Source of the DNA: Ceraceosorus guamensis
Taxonomy: Eukaryota; Basidiomycota; Exobasidiomycetes; Ceraceosorales; Ceraceosoraceae
NCBI RefSeq assembly: GCF_003144195.1
Contig: NW_020290055.1
Span: 40,830-104,829 of the forward strand
Direction: 5' to 3'
DNA: 64,000 nt
Made by a program: the position numbers and the translations under genes. Under the pieces are notes generated by a model, which worked only from the letters and a program-made list of their open reading frames with translations, searched no databases and was not told the origin of the DNA. Positions 44,170 to 54,400 of the stretch are shown here, piece by piece (the stretch's first letter is position 1; each line of letters starts with the position of its first letter).

Positions 44170-46028
44170 ATGCGGGAAGCAGCAGCACCTCTTTTAGAGC
44201 TCTTGAAGCATGGATCATCGCACTCGACCCCGCAAACACCTCCGGGCGACGGGCTTACAGCCGAACAGTGGTCGAGCGTTATAGGCTGGATATCTGTTGC
44301 GTGTTGGGTGCGTGATACGCTTCAGTGGTCGTCTGCAAGACGAAGTCGATGGGGACGAGGCAAAGGCGTTGTGTCGATCGCATTGGTAGAGGCGCCAAGC
44401 GAAAGTCTCTTCATGATCATCACCTTCGATCACGAGTCGCGTCACCTCGCACTTTTTGCCCCCTTGCTTGCTTCTCCGCTTTTCTCGCACATCAGCTGAC
44501 CATACGCTCTTTCCCCTCTTCCTTTTTTCTTTTGTTTGGTGCTGGGCGCGCTCGCATCTCTGCCGTCCAAACCTCCACGCACACGCGCGCATACAAAAAG
44601 GTGATCGTCTACAGTCCGTGAGCATCGCAAGCCTCGTGCACCCAAAAAGGCTCATTTAGTTCTTCTTTCCATGCATATTGGCTGAAATGTTGCCTAGATC
44701 CTTCCCTCTTGGAGTCAATTGTGGGAAAATTACGTGTTGAAGTCGGGAGAAGGACTCTCAGTCGCTTTTCTCGCCATTTGGCTGCTGGGCGATGCGCTCA
44801 ATTTTGTGGGAGCTTGGAGGCAGGGATTGCTGGTCACCATGGTGAGCGGGTAGTGGGTGCGCACGTATGCTGGTTGGTACGCTTGGCTCACTCTTGTCAA
44901 CGACCATCTCGGATGCGCTCTCACAGGTCGTGCTGGCGGGATACTACTGTCTATGCGACATCGCTTTGATAGGACAAGTGAGCACCTTGGAGTAGCACCT
45001 CTGAACTCAAGATTGCGCATGCTCATCCTTTGCACATCGCTTGTCTTGCAGTATTACTGGTACAAAAAGTATCACGACTTTTACCATCCACCCGTCGGCT
45101 CTCTTGCGCACGAGACTACGCCGCTCGTGTCGAACCTCGCATCTCCCGCACGAGCCAGCGCCTCGTCCATCTCGGTAGCGACGATCGGCCCAGTGCCGTG
45201 TAAACAGCCAAAGCAGACGAGTTGGCAAAGAGAGGCTCTGAAGTACTTTTTCGCAGTAGCTGTGGTTATCGCTACGGGAGTCATTGCTTGGCTCGTGGCC
45301 GATAGATATCCTCAGGATGACGGAGGACATCATGGTGGAGATCACAAGAGCCCAGACGATAAGCCAGGTTTGGTATGGGACGCGCAGGTGTCGGGCTGGG
45401 CGAGCGCTGCGCTGTATCGTAAGTGCCGCGCGACCAAAGCTTGTATGCATCTTTGCGCTGCGTGCTGATGCTGGACTCAACCGTCTCTTCACGCGTCAAA
45501 AGTCTTTTCACGAGTTCCGCAACTCAAGAAGAATTTGACCACAAAGTGCGAAGGTCTCAGCCTCGAGCTTTTCGTCTTTGCAGTGGCAGGGTGAGTCGTG
45601 CGATGCACACTGCGTTTTGTGAATTGGGCGCTCATGCCCTTCGTATGACCTGGCGCAGAAATTCTACATATGTCCTGTCCGTGCTGGTCAAGTCCCTCGA
45701 TCGAGAATACCTGCTCGAAAATTCGAGCTGGATCGTGGGCAGTCTAGGTGCGTTTCGACCGCTAATGTTTCCCCCACTTGTCTGTATCCCATCGCTTGTC
45801 AGCCTGTGTGACTTACTTTGTGAGCCGCGCCTGGACTTCCACGCGCATGCAGGCACAATTCTCCTAGACTTTTGCGTGTTGGGTCAGTTCATCTACTATA
45901 GAAAGGATAGAGAAGAAGCGAGGTTATTGGCTGCTGCTGCTACTTCGGGTTATTCTCAACATAGACCTTCCGCCGGCGCTGGGCTGAGCGATTCGGAGCG
46001 ACGTCAGGATGTATCTAGCGAAGCATGA
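44170..46028 (+). CDS. PQ-loop (Ypq/PQLC2/Stm1-type) vacuolar amino-acid transporter
   Basis: Eight exons join in phase to 350 residues: 44170-44307, 44601-44617, 44715-44841, 44927-44977, 45052-45418, 45503-45590, 45659-45747 and 45853-46028. The first PQ-loop repeat has SPQLWENYVLKSGEGLSVAF followed by IWLLGDALNFVGAW. The second has SRVPQLKKNLTTKCEGLSLE followed by AGNSTYVLSVLV. Seven hydrophobic helices are plausible. A hydrophilic loop with GGHHGGDHKSPDDKPG and an SLAHETTPLVSN segment lies between them. Family members export cationic amino acids (Lys, Arg, His) from the vacuole or lysosome. Start choice: 44170 gives 46 residues before the first conserved helix (SSVIGWISVACW). Exon 2 is only 17 nt and intron 1, at 293 nt, is far longer than any other here. 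Confidence 0.93.
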
Positions 46029-46584
46029 GACAAGAGGAGGCCGCTTCATCTGGATCAGTATGGAGCGCTTACGGGTATTCATCTAAGTTGACTTTGCCAG
46101 GGAGGTACGCGTGTCCTATGCATTGTATCAGCAAATTTTGTTTTCCCTACAATAGCAAGCTCTGCCCCAATCGCATCATTCTACCGCCAGCACGTGCTTT
46201 GTCTCTTGATTGCGCGTCAAGGGAGATCTGATTTGCACCAGCAATGCCGCCGAAGTCACTTGTGACTTCTCCCATCAGAGCAAGGCAGACTTGAACCTTT
46301 GTGTTCAGCTTCAGAAGCATCAAGATGCAGGTCACGATGCCTCCTATCGCAATGTGGTGTTTGCGAAGCAGCAGCCCAATGAAGCCAAAAGCAACGACTT
46401 TCGAGTACGAGTGCACGATTCGTTAATTGTAGTTGGACGCCGATGTTGATTGATTCCCTGTGCTGAATATGACTATAGCTCGGCGCAATACCAAGTGTGC
46501 TCAGAAGAGGACTCGAGGCAATAAGATTAATGGCGAAGCGAATGTCCCTCTCGCAATCTAGGTTGGGGGACGAGCAAGAGATGA
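46029..46584. other. Convergent spacer between the PQ-loop gene and the FAD oxidoreductase gene
   Basis: A 556 bp tail-to-tail region. No coding signal is seen; it should contain both 3' UTRs. Confidence 0.55.
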
Positions 46585-48801
46585 CTAGACGTTCTTTCGC
46601 GACTCGGGCTTCGACTTTGATTCGGATCGCAAGAGCGCTTCGACCACGAGTTCCGAGCTGTGTACGCATCCTGCACGCGCCAGCAATACCACGACGGACA
46701 GAAAAGGTGAGCAGAGGGTGGAATAAAGAGATCAGCCGAGGCTGTCGAACGACTTTGTGAGAGGAAATTACCTACCACGACGCCTCACTCACCTTCCAAC
46801 AAGGGGATGCCCGTGCTCCAAGATCCGCATGTCCAGATGCCTGGAAAGGGAGCAGCTTCAATGCTCGACGGTCCGCCTTGCGCGTGCCCTACATGCATCT
46901 CCCACGTTGGACCCAATGCTCTATCTCTGACGCGCAAGACGAGCCTTTGCAGACCGACTTTCGCACGCTGAAATATGGACACACGGTCAGCTCGATCGAG
47001 CGCAAGGGTCGCCGAGATGTTGCGAGGCCGCCATTCGAAAAGCGCTCCAGAGCTCTGCTTGGCATGAATGGACAGGATCGCTCTGTCGAACGAGCTCTGC
47101 GAGATGATGCACGATTTGTCGGGATACAACGAATCGAGTGGGTTAGTCGTTTGCAACAGGACGTTATTGCGAGAGCTGGAAGATGAAGCTTTGCAGATGA
47201 TGTGCGTGGCCATTGTAGCTTCCGAAGCTTGCGAACTAGATGCAGAAGAATGTGGCAGCGTGACGAGGTTCAGGTCGCGCCAGTCCTTCTTGTTGGGAGG
47301 CAAGAGGGACGCGTCGGTGTGGTTGATGACCACGCTGCGCTCGTATCCGAACCTAGCCAGCGCCTCGGCAGTCACGCGGATCCGCTCGGATTCGAGCGAG
47401 CAGGCCAGCCTCTCGCCCTTGGAGGTGACGGGGTAGGATAAGAGAGTGTCGCTGTAGGCAGCCAAGAAACGAGCACTTTGATCTGCTTGCGTTGCCAAGA
47501 TGACGTGAGCAAAATTAGTGTGCAGATGTTCCGTGTCGTCTTCTCGCACGAGCAAATTTGCTGCACCACTTCGAGATGAAGCGGGCAGCACGGCGAGCAC
47601 ACTCGTGCCGGTGTGTATATTAGAAGGCTGCAGCTCGCTCAGTAGGCGCTCTTGCACGGCACGGACCCCCGCAGCTACGGTAAAGTGACTGCGCGAAAAG
47701 GTGGCAGCAATATATGCGCTGTGGGAGACCAGGCAGCGCCGGTGAGCGCACATTCGCTCGTTCGAGGGCGCGAAATCACTCACAGAATCTCTGCTGCTGG
47801 TGCTTCTCTCACTGTCTGACCTCTGGCAGTCATAACGGCGCTGAACATGGGTATCAAGATGGTGTCTACGAAGCTGCGCCTGAGCTTGTGATGCTCGCAC
47901 CAATCATGAAGGGGAGTGGTGGCGAGTGGATGAGTTGGATCGGTAGTATTGCCGAGATGATGATGCCATAGCGCGACGATTAGCAAGTACAAGTAGGAGA
48001 TGATGAGGGTGATGAGCGTGGAGAGGTACGCTTTGAGGTTGTCCACGTGGCGAGATACTAGCGCTGCTCCACCAGTACTGCCTTCGCTCTGAAGCGACTC
48101 TTGACCCAGCGCGTTCGTTGTCATAAATAGCCTGGAAGGAAGTGAGACGCCTCGACCACCTGAAGAGCCTTCGTAAAGCAAGTGCGGCGAGGGATCTGGA
48201 CGGCCAGACGCAGCGATGGAGAGGGTGCTGAAGCTGAATGTGAAATTGGAAGGTCTGGTCTTGATGCCTATGCGCCTATACAGCCGAAGCAGGCGCGGGT
48301 AATAGCCTGATGGGAGGCATTTGATGAGATGCAGCGTTGTTGCAGCTGTAAGCATATATGCTTCCTAAAGGGAAGATGTCGCACGCTCTCGCTCGCTGAA
48401 AGCGAGGTCCACTCACCAGCATTGAAGCTCCTCATTGGCGTGTCCACCCTTGACTTGCCCTCCAATTCCGCATTCTGCACACCCGCATCTCTGAATTGCT
48501 CGGGCACATCGATGCTCTGCGAGTCCATGCCGAGTTTTTCTGATCTCTCAAAGATGTGCACCTCCACATCAACAGCATCGCCGTCAGAGCTGGTTTTGGT
48601 GAGCAAGAGATGTGCAGCTACCAGGCCAGAAAGACCACTACCAACAATGGCCACCTTGATGCGTCGCTTGCGGGGGCCATTGCATCGTCCTTCAAGCCAT
48701 CTGGCATCCTCGCTTGGGCTTGTAGCAGGTGAAGAGCTGGATGTAGAAGCCGATTGATGCGAGTCCGAGATGGCGTCTGAGAGCAGAATGGAAGGTGCCA
48801 T
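46585..48801 (-). CDS. FAD/NAD(P)-binding amine-oxidase-like protein (COG2907 type)
   Basis: Four exons join in phase to 652 residues: 48417-48801, 47784-48345, 46793-47718 and 46585-46670. The N-terminal Rossmann motif is at 47-67 (RIKVAIVGSGLSGLVAAHLL) and HIFERSEKLGMD follows. Further family blocks are VDTPMRSFNA, SNFTFSFSTLSI, a hydrophobic segment at about 234-255 (LITLIISYLYLLIVALW), TILIPMFSAVMTA, HFTVAAGVRAVQERLL, FAHVILATQADQSARFL, VVINHTDASLLPPNKKDWRD and the C-terminal FAD loop FPGIWTCGSWSTGIPLLEGC. This order resembles the predicted NAD/FAD-binding proteins of COG2907, which in bacteria often sit beside cyclopropane-fatty-acid synthase-like genes. The reaction is unknown. The hydrophobic helix suggests membrane association, perhaps with a lipid substrate (inference). 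Flavin-binding fold is confident, function is open. Confidence 0.85.
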
Positions 48802-49412
48802 GCTGTGCTTGTGCCTTTGCTCACGCAGACTGCAAGCCGTCGCAATTTGGTGGTGGAGTTTCAAGGCGCCATGGCGAGGATCGGGTGTGGCATTAAAAGG
48901 TCGTAGTAGGATTGTTGTCTGCTTCTGGTCGGAGATTCGTGTAGGTCGGTCGGTAGGAGTTGTAGGACCGCCGCTTCGTGCGTACACGTTCGTGATTTGT
49001 GATTGCACGCACAAGACTCGCTTAGCTGCCTACTTTTTATACCGCGCTTCCTACTCATATCTATTCACGATTATAGCTGCTGCATGCGCGTGCAGCAGCG
49101 GCAGCGAGCATGCTGCATCAGGCAAACGCGCGTCTTCCTTAATTTGCTCGCTTCCGCCGTACCACCAAGTCACGTGAGTGGGACAAGATGGTGGGTCTCG
49201 CTTCGACATCTTACTTCTTCTGCACCACCGCCAACTGGGAACTCCATGTTGTGCGTTCATTCCAACCTCGATCATTCATCCCTCTTCGCAAGATTTTCGT
49301 CGCTTCCACCGATAGGAAGCCTTGCGCAGGCACTTGCAGTCGCGATCATGAATGACGCGGCGCTGAACGTCTGTCGCAGCTGAGCGATCTCTTGGGCCAC
49401 ACCTCTGACAAC
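48802..49412. promoter_or_regulatory. Divergent promoter between the FAD enzyme (-) and the cyclin-L-like gene (+)
   Basis: 611 bp between start codons; both 5' UTRs and promoters must lie here. TTTTTATACC at about 49033-49042 is TATA-like and lies about 235 bp upstream of the FAD-enzyme ATG on the reverse strand. No coding content is visible. Confidence 0.5.
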
Positions 49413-50601
49413 ATGTCAGCACCGCCAGCGCCTCTCCCACCGCTGCTGCACCCTCAGCAAGCTGCGTCACCCACACCTTCTCGTGGAGATGGCATTCCCG
49501 TCGAGGTGGAAGATGCGTTGAGGGCGTGGGGCGCGCAGACGATCCAAGATGCTACCATGCTGTTGGATCTGCCGCAAGTGGCCGCTGCTACTGCCTGCAC
49601 CCTCTTTCAGAGATTCTGGTTCGTTAGCAGCATGCGTGACTTTTCCGTCATTGTGAGTGCATGCGCAGTACTCGAGAGGCACTTCGCGCGATTCATAAGC
49701 TCAGCGGAAGTGTTGTGAATTGCGCATCGTGCTCTGACACGTGCGTCGCTCTCTACACGCAGGATTTTGCTCCTGCTGCTTTGTTTTTGGCTTCGAAACT
49801 CGTTGAAGCGCCTTTGCGGCTGCGCGACCTGCTCAACGTGTTCGAGTACCTCATCAAGCGCGCAGAGCACTACTCGGAGCATTGCGGCGAGCGAGGTATA
49901 TGGTTCTACAAGGACCCAACCACCGCGATAGAACCAGCAAGCACCACTGGTCATTCCACTAAGAATGGTAGTGACGAGGCCGGCCCGCCGTCGTATCAAC
50001 ACAAGGTGTCGGGGTACTTTGCTCAGAGCTTTTACGACGCCAAAGACGCACTGGTGGTGGGAGAGATGCAGATCTTGAAACGACTTGGGTTCAATACGAA
50101 CGTCGTGCCGCCTCATGCCACCATGGTCAATTATGCTCAGATGCTGGGCATCACACAGCAGAACGAGCTAATGCAGAGAGCCTGGGGCACGCTCAATGAC
50201 ATGTGAGGGAGACTGTGTTCGGTAACAGTAGAGCTCATCCTGACTGGACTCTTCTTTGGGCCGACTGTGCCCTCCTTAGGTTCCAGACATCGCTTCCGTG
50301 CCTCTTTCCGCCACACGTGCTCGCCGCTGCAAGCATTTATCAGCTGACGCTCACGCCGAGTGGGTCGGAAGCTGCAGAAAGCACATCAGAGAGACAATCG
50401 CTACTTAGCCTACCGCTTGATCCAGCTCCTTGGTGGGAGCTTTTGGATGTGAGGGAGTGGGAGCTCAGGGCTGTATGCGCTCATCTTGCGCGACTTTATA
50501 GGAGAATCGCCCCGCTCATTGCGTGGAGAGATGGAGGAGCTGTGAGATTGGCAAGTCGTAAGGGTATCAGACGTTGGCTGGATGCTCGTAATCAGACATA
50601 G
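49413..50601 (+). CDS. Cyclin-L-like transcription/splicing cyclin
   Basis: Three exons join in phase to 333 residues: 49413-49652, 49763-50202 and 50280-50601. The first cyclin fold has VAAATACTLFQRFWFVSSM, then FAPAALFLASKLVEAPLRLR and DLLNVFEYLIKR, followed by AKDALVVGEMQILKRLGFN and LMQRAWGTLNDMFQTSLPCL. The second fold has PPHVLAAASIYQLTL, PAPWWELLDVREWELRAVCA and LARLYRR. The signature ASKLVEAPLRLRDLLNVF, placed before the YDAKDALVVGEMQILKRLGF helix, is characteristic of cyclin L (and close to cyclin K/T/C). Cyclin L partners CDK10/11-type kinases in transcription-coupled splicing. Unlike animal cyclin L there is no C-terminal RS domain; the protein stops after RKGIRRWLDARNQT. A Ser/Thr/Gly-rich insertion lies within the first fold (about 124-148). 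Confidence 0.85.
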
Positions 50602-51429
50602 ATTGTTCCTGCGCGATGGTGAGAATGCGTCCAGGCGAAGCTATGCATCAGCATCCATCGATGCACTGTACCTCTTTGGCTACCGCTCTTAGGGTCGAAA
50701 GGGAGGCGCATATGACGGTTGCTCGAACACATTTGCCCTGTACGCGATCCATACACACTGTTGGGCTCACTAAGCTCTGCTGTTGCGCTTCTGACTGAGC
50801 TCGGCCTGGGAACACCTCGGCTTGTCGGCTTGAAGAGACTGTCAATCCTCTTCTGCGCTTGAGATGTGATGTCGTCAAGTGGAGAAGGGTCTCATGAGTT
50901 TGCTGGGCTCGAGTGCGCCCCTCCTTCGATCAACGGAGCACCCTTGCGTGCCCGCAGCAGCGGACATATGGGACGCGCAAGAACGCGTCGCGCGTTGCAC
51001 TTTACGCGTGCACGGCGGGGTGCGGTGTGCCGACACACGCGTACCGTAAACCACGGACGCGTTGCTCAACAAGAACACTCACGACAATGATGCGAATGAC
51101 TTCTCAGACCGCGCGTACATACATGTTTGTGCACTTTCGTGCGCTGCTCCCCATTCTTTTCAAGCCCCCACATCAGCTAGCCCCGCCAGTGTTCATTATC
51201 AACTCCGCACCGCCTGACACACATCGAGTCGCTCCTCCCAACCGCACCTCAGCAATCTTGCTCGTCAGTCAAATTCACCGCGTCTTCCTTCCTTCGCTCT
51301 CGCTCGCGCCTTGCATTACTCTGCTTTCCCCCGCTCTCGGTCTCAAGACCAGCACTACTTCGCTCAGTATCGTCGAGCATCTGACCCTCACATCAATCGC
51401 ATCTCAGCTCACAATTCAGACAGCTCGCC
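50602..51429. promoter_or_regulatory. Intergenic region upstream of the Pol2 gene
   Basis: 828 bp between the cyclin stop and the Pol2 ATG on the same strand. It includes ACGCG-containing words (AACGCGTCGCGCGTTGCACT at 50981-51000, TTTACGCGTGC at 51001-51011, GGACGCGTTGC at 51055-51065). ACGCGT is the MCB element that drives G1/S replication genes in yeasts, which would suit a polymerase epsilon gene. This is a motif observation, not evidence of use. Confidence 0.5.
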
Positions 51430-54400
51430 ATGGCTCGAGGCGGTGGAGGTGGCGGCGGAACTTTTGGGCTTGTCTCCAACACTCGCCTCTCCGGACGAGG
51501 TCGGGGCACATTCAGAAAGCGAGGTGGCAGGGCGGGCGGCGGACCTCGCGACGAAGCACAGGCAGCAGCATCCGCATCCCTAACCAAGGGAGCCTTCGAC
51601 GATGCTACGGCATCCGAAGATAGATTCGAAGAAGCAGCAGCGCACGATGATCTGGATGCCAAGCTGGGATTCGAACGGGTAGAAGCTGGGCCTTCGAGGC
51701 AAGCTTGGCTCGTCAATATGCACCCCACGATCATGAGGGACACGGATGATGGTGGACACGCTAGCGGAAAGTCTGCCGTCGATTTCTATTTTATCGATGA
51801 TGATGCCAGCAGCTTCAAGGTCACTGTGCAGTACCAACCTTACCTTCTCGTGGGCTGTAGACCAGGCACAGAGGCGCACGTCGAGGAGTGGATGCTTCGC
51901 AAGTTCGAGGGACTCGTCGTTGCTTGTGCGCGAGAGCGCAAAGAAGACCTCAAGCTGCCCAACCATCTCGTCGGACACAAGAGGACGTACGTCAAGCTGA
52001 CCTTTCACAACGTCCACGATCTCCTCACAGTTCGGAGAGATCTGCTACCAATGGCTCAGCGCGCACAAAAGCGTCGAGACGCTGTCGACACGTACGCAGA
52101 CGTCTTGGCAGATAGCGCTGTGGCGCAAATGGAGGTGGAAGTGGAGGACGTCGAGGCTGCTTACTTGAACGACGACGATACTTGGAAGGGAAACAAGCTC
52201 AAAGGCACCTTCGGCAAGCAGAATCAGGACCCGGAAGAGTGCATCGTGGATCTGCGGGAGTACGATGTGCCTTATTACCTTCGCGTAGCCATCGATAATG
52301 GTAAGTCAAGCTTTGCGTCGTTTTGCCTCGAGAATGGTGAGCTGAGCATGCCGACTCTCACCTTCAAATGCAGACATTCGCGTCGGTATGTGGTACGACG
52401 TCAGCTTTCACGAAGGCGCAGTGACGATCAACTCGGTGCCAGCTCGGGTGAAGCGTGCCGAGCCCGTAGTGCTTGCGTTCGATATCGAGACTACGAAGCA
52501 GCCGCTCAAGTTCCCAGTAGCAGAGACGGACTGCGTCATGATGATCTCGTACATGATAGACGGCCAGGGTTTTCTCATTACCAATCGAGAGATTGTCAGC
52601 GAAGATATCAGCAATTTTGAGTACTCGCCGAAGAAGGAGTATGAAGGTCCATTCGTAATCTACAACGAACCCAACGAACTCGCCCTGCTCCAACGCTTCT
52701 TTGCGCACTTTCAAGAAGCGAAGCCGCGCGTCGTCGCGACGTACAATGGTGATTCTTTCGACTTTCCATTCTTGGACGCCAGAGCCAAGTATCACGGGTT
52801 GAGCTTGTTGCACGAGATAGGCTTTGCCCTTGACAGCGAAAACGAATACAAGAGCAGGTCTTGTGCGCACATGGACTGCTTTCGATGGGTCAAGAGAGAC
52901 TCATACCTTCCACAAGGAAGTCAAGGCCTCAAGGCCGTCACTGTAGCAAAGCTAGGTTACGACCCCATGGAGCTTGATCCAGAACTGATGACACCTTACG
53001 CCATCGAGCAACCGCAAACCTTGGCGCAGTACTCGGTCTCGGATGCTGTAGCGACCTACTACCTCTATATGAAGTATGTGCACCCTTTCGTCTTCAGTCT
53101 TTGCAACATCATTCCACTCAATCCCGACGAAGTCCTGAGAAAGGGCAGTGGCACGCTTTGCGAGACTTTGCTGATGGTCGAAGCTTTCAGGGGAAATATC
53201 GTCATGCCAAACCGACATACGGACCCCGTCGGCAACACATATGAAGGTCACCTGTTGGAATCAGAGACGTACGTGGGTGGCCATGTAGAAGCACTGGAAG
53301 CAGGTGTCTTCAGAAGCGACATTGCGACCGACTTCAAGCTCGATCCTTCTGCTTTGCAGCAAGTGAGTTGCTCTGAAGCAAACATTAGCGATGCCGTGCG
53401 CTTACTTTATCCTTCATGCAGCTCATCGACGATCTCGACGCGGCGCTGCAGTTCAGCATTCGCGTCGAGGGCAAGATGGACGTCGAGGATGTCACCAATT
53501 ATGACGAAGTCAAGGCCGAGATTCAGCAAAAGCTAGAGGTCATGCGAGACACGCCGGTAGTCTGTGTGGAGCCCCTGATCTACCACTTGGATGTCGCAGC
53601 CATGTATCCCAACATCATGCTGTCCAATCGGCTGCAGCCTGACTCGGTCGTAGACGAAGCTACTTGCGCTACCTGTGACTACAACAGACCCGGCATGACC
53701 TGCGACAAGAAGATGGAGTGGGCTTGGCGTGGAGAATACTTTCCACCAAAGCGCGACGAGGTCAACATGATTCGGTCTGCCTTGACCAGCGAAATGTTTC
53801 CTGGCAGACACAAGACTAGTCCCAAGCGGACGTACTACGACTTGTCACCCTCTGAGCAATCTGCACTGTTGCACAAACGTCTGGGTGACTACAGCAGAAA
53901 AGTCTACAGGAAGACGCACGAGACCAAAACCATCGTGCGGACATCGACTATTTGCCAGCGAGAAAATCCCTTTTACATCGACACCGTCAGAGCCTTCCGG
54001 GATCGGCGTTATGAGTACAAAGGTCTGCACAAGACTTGGAAGAAGAACCTGGACACGCGGCAGACAGGAACTGGAGACGACGCAAACCCGGCGGGCGTTG
54101 CAGAAGCACGAAAGATGATCGTGCTTTACGACTCGATGCAATTGGCTCACAAGTGTATCCTCAATTCCTTCTACGGCTACGTCATGCGAAAGGGAGCACG
54201 GTGGTACTCGATGGAGATGGCAGGCATCACGTGCCTCACAGGTGCCAAGATTATTCAGATGGCCAAAGAGCTCGTGGACCGGATCGGACGACCTCTCGAG
54301 CTGGACACGGATGGTATCTGGTGCATGCTGCCCGGCCTTTTCCCCGAGAATTTCGCCTTCAAGACGCGGAGCGGCAAAAAGCTAGGCATCTCGTACCCGT

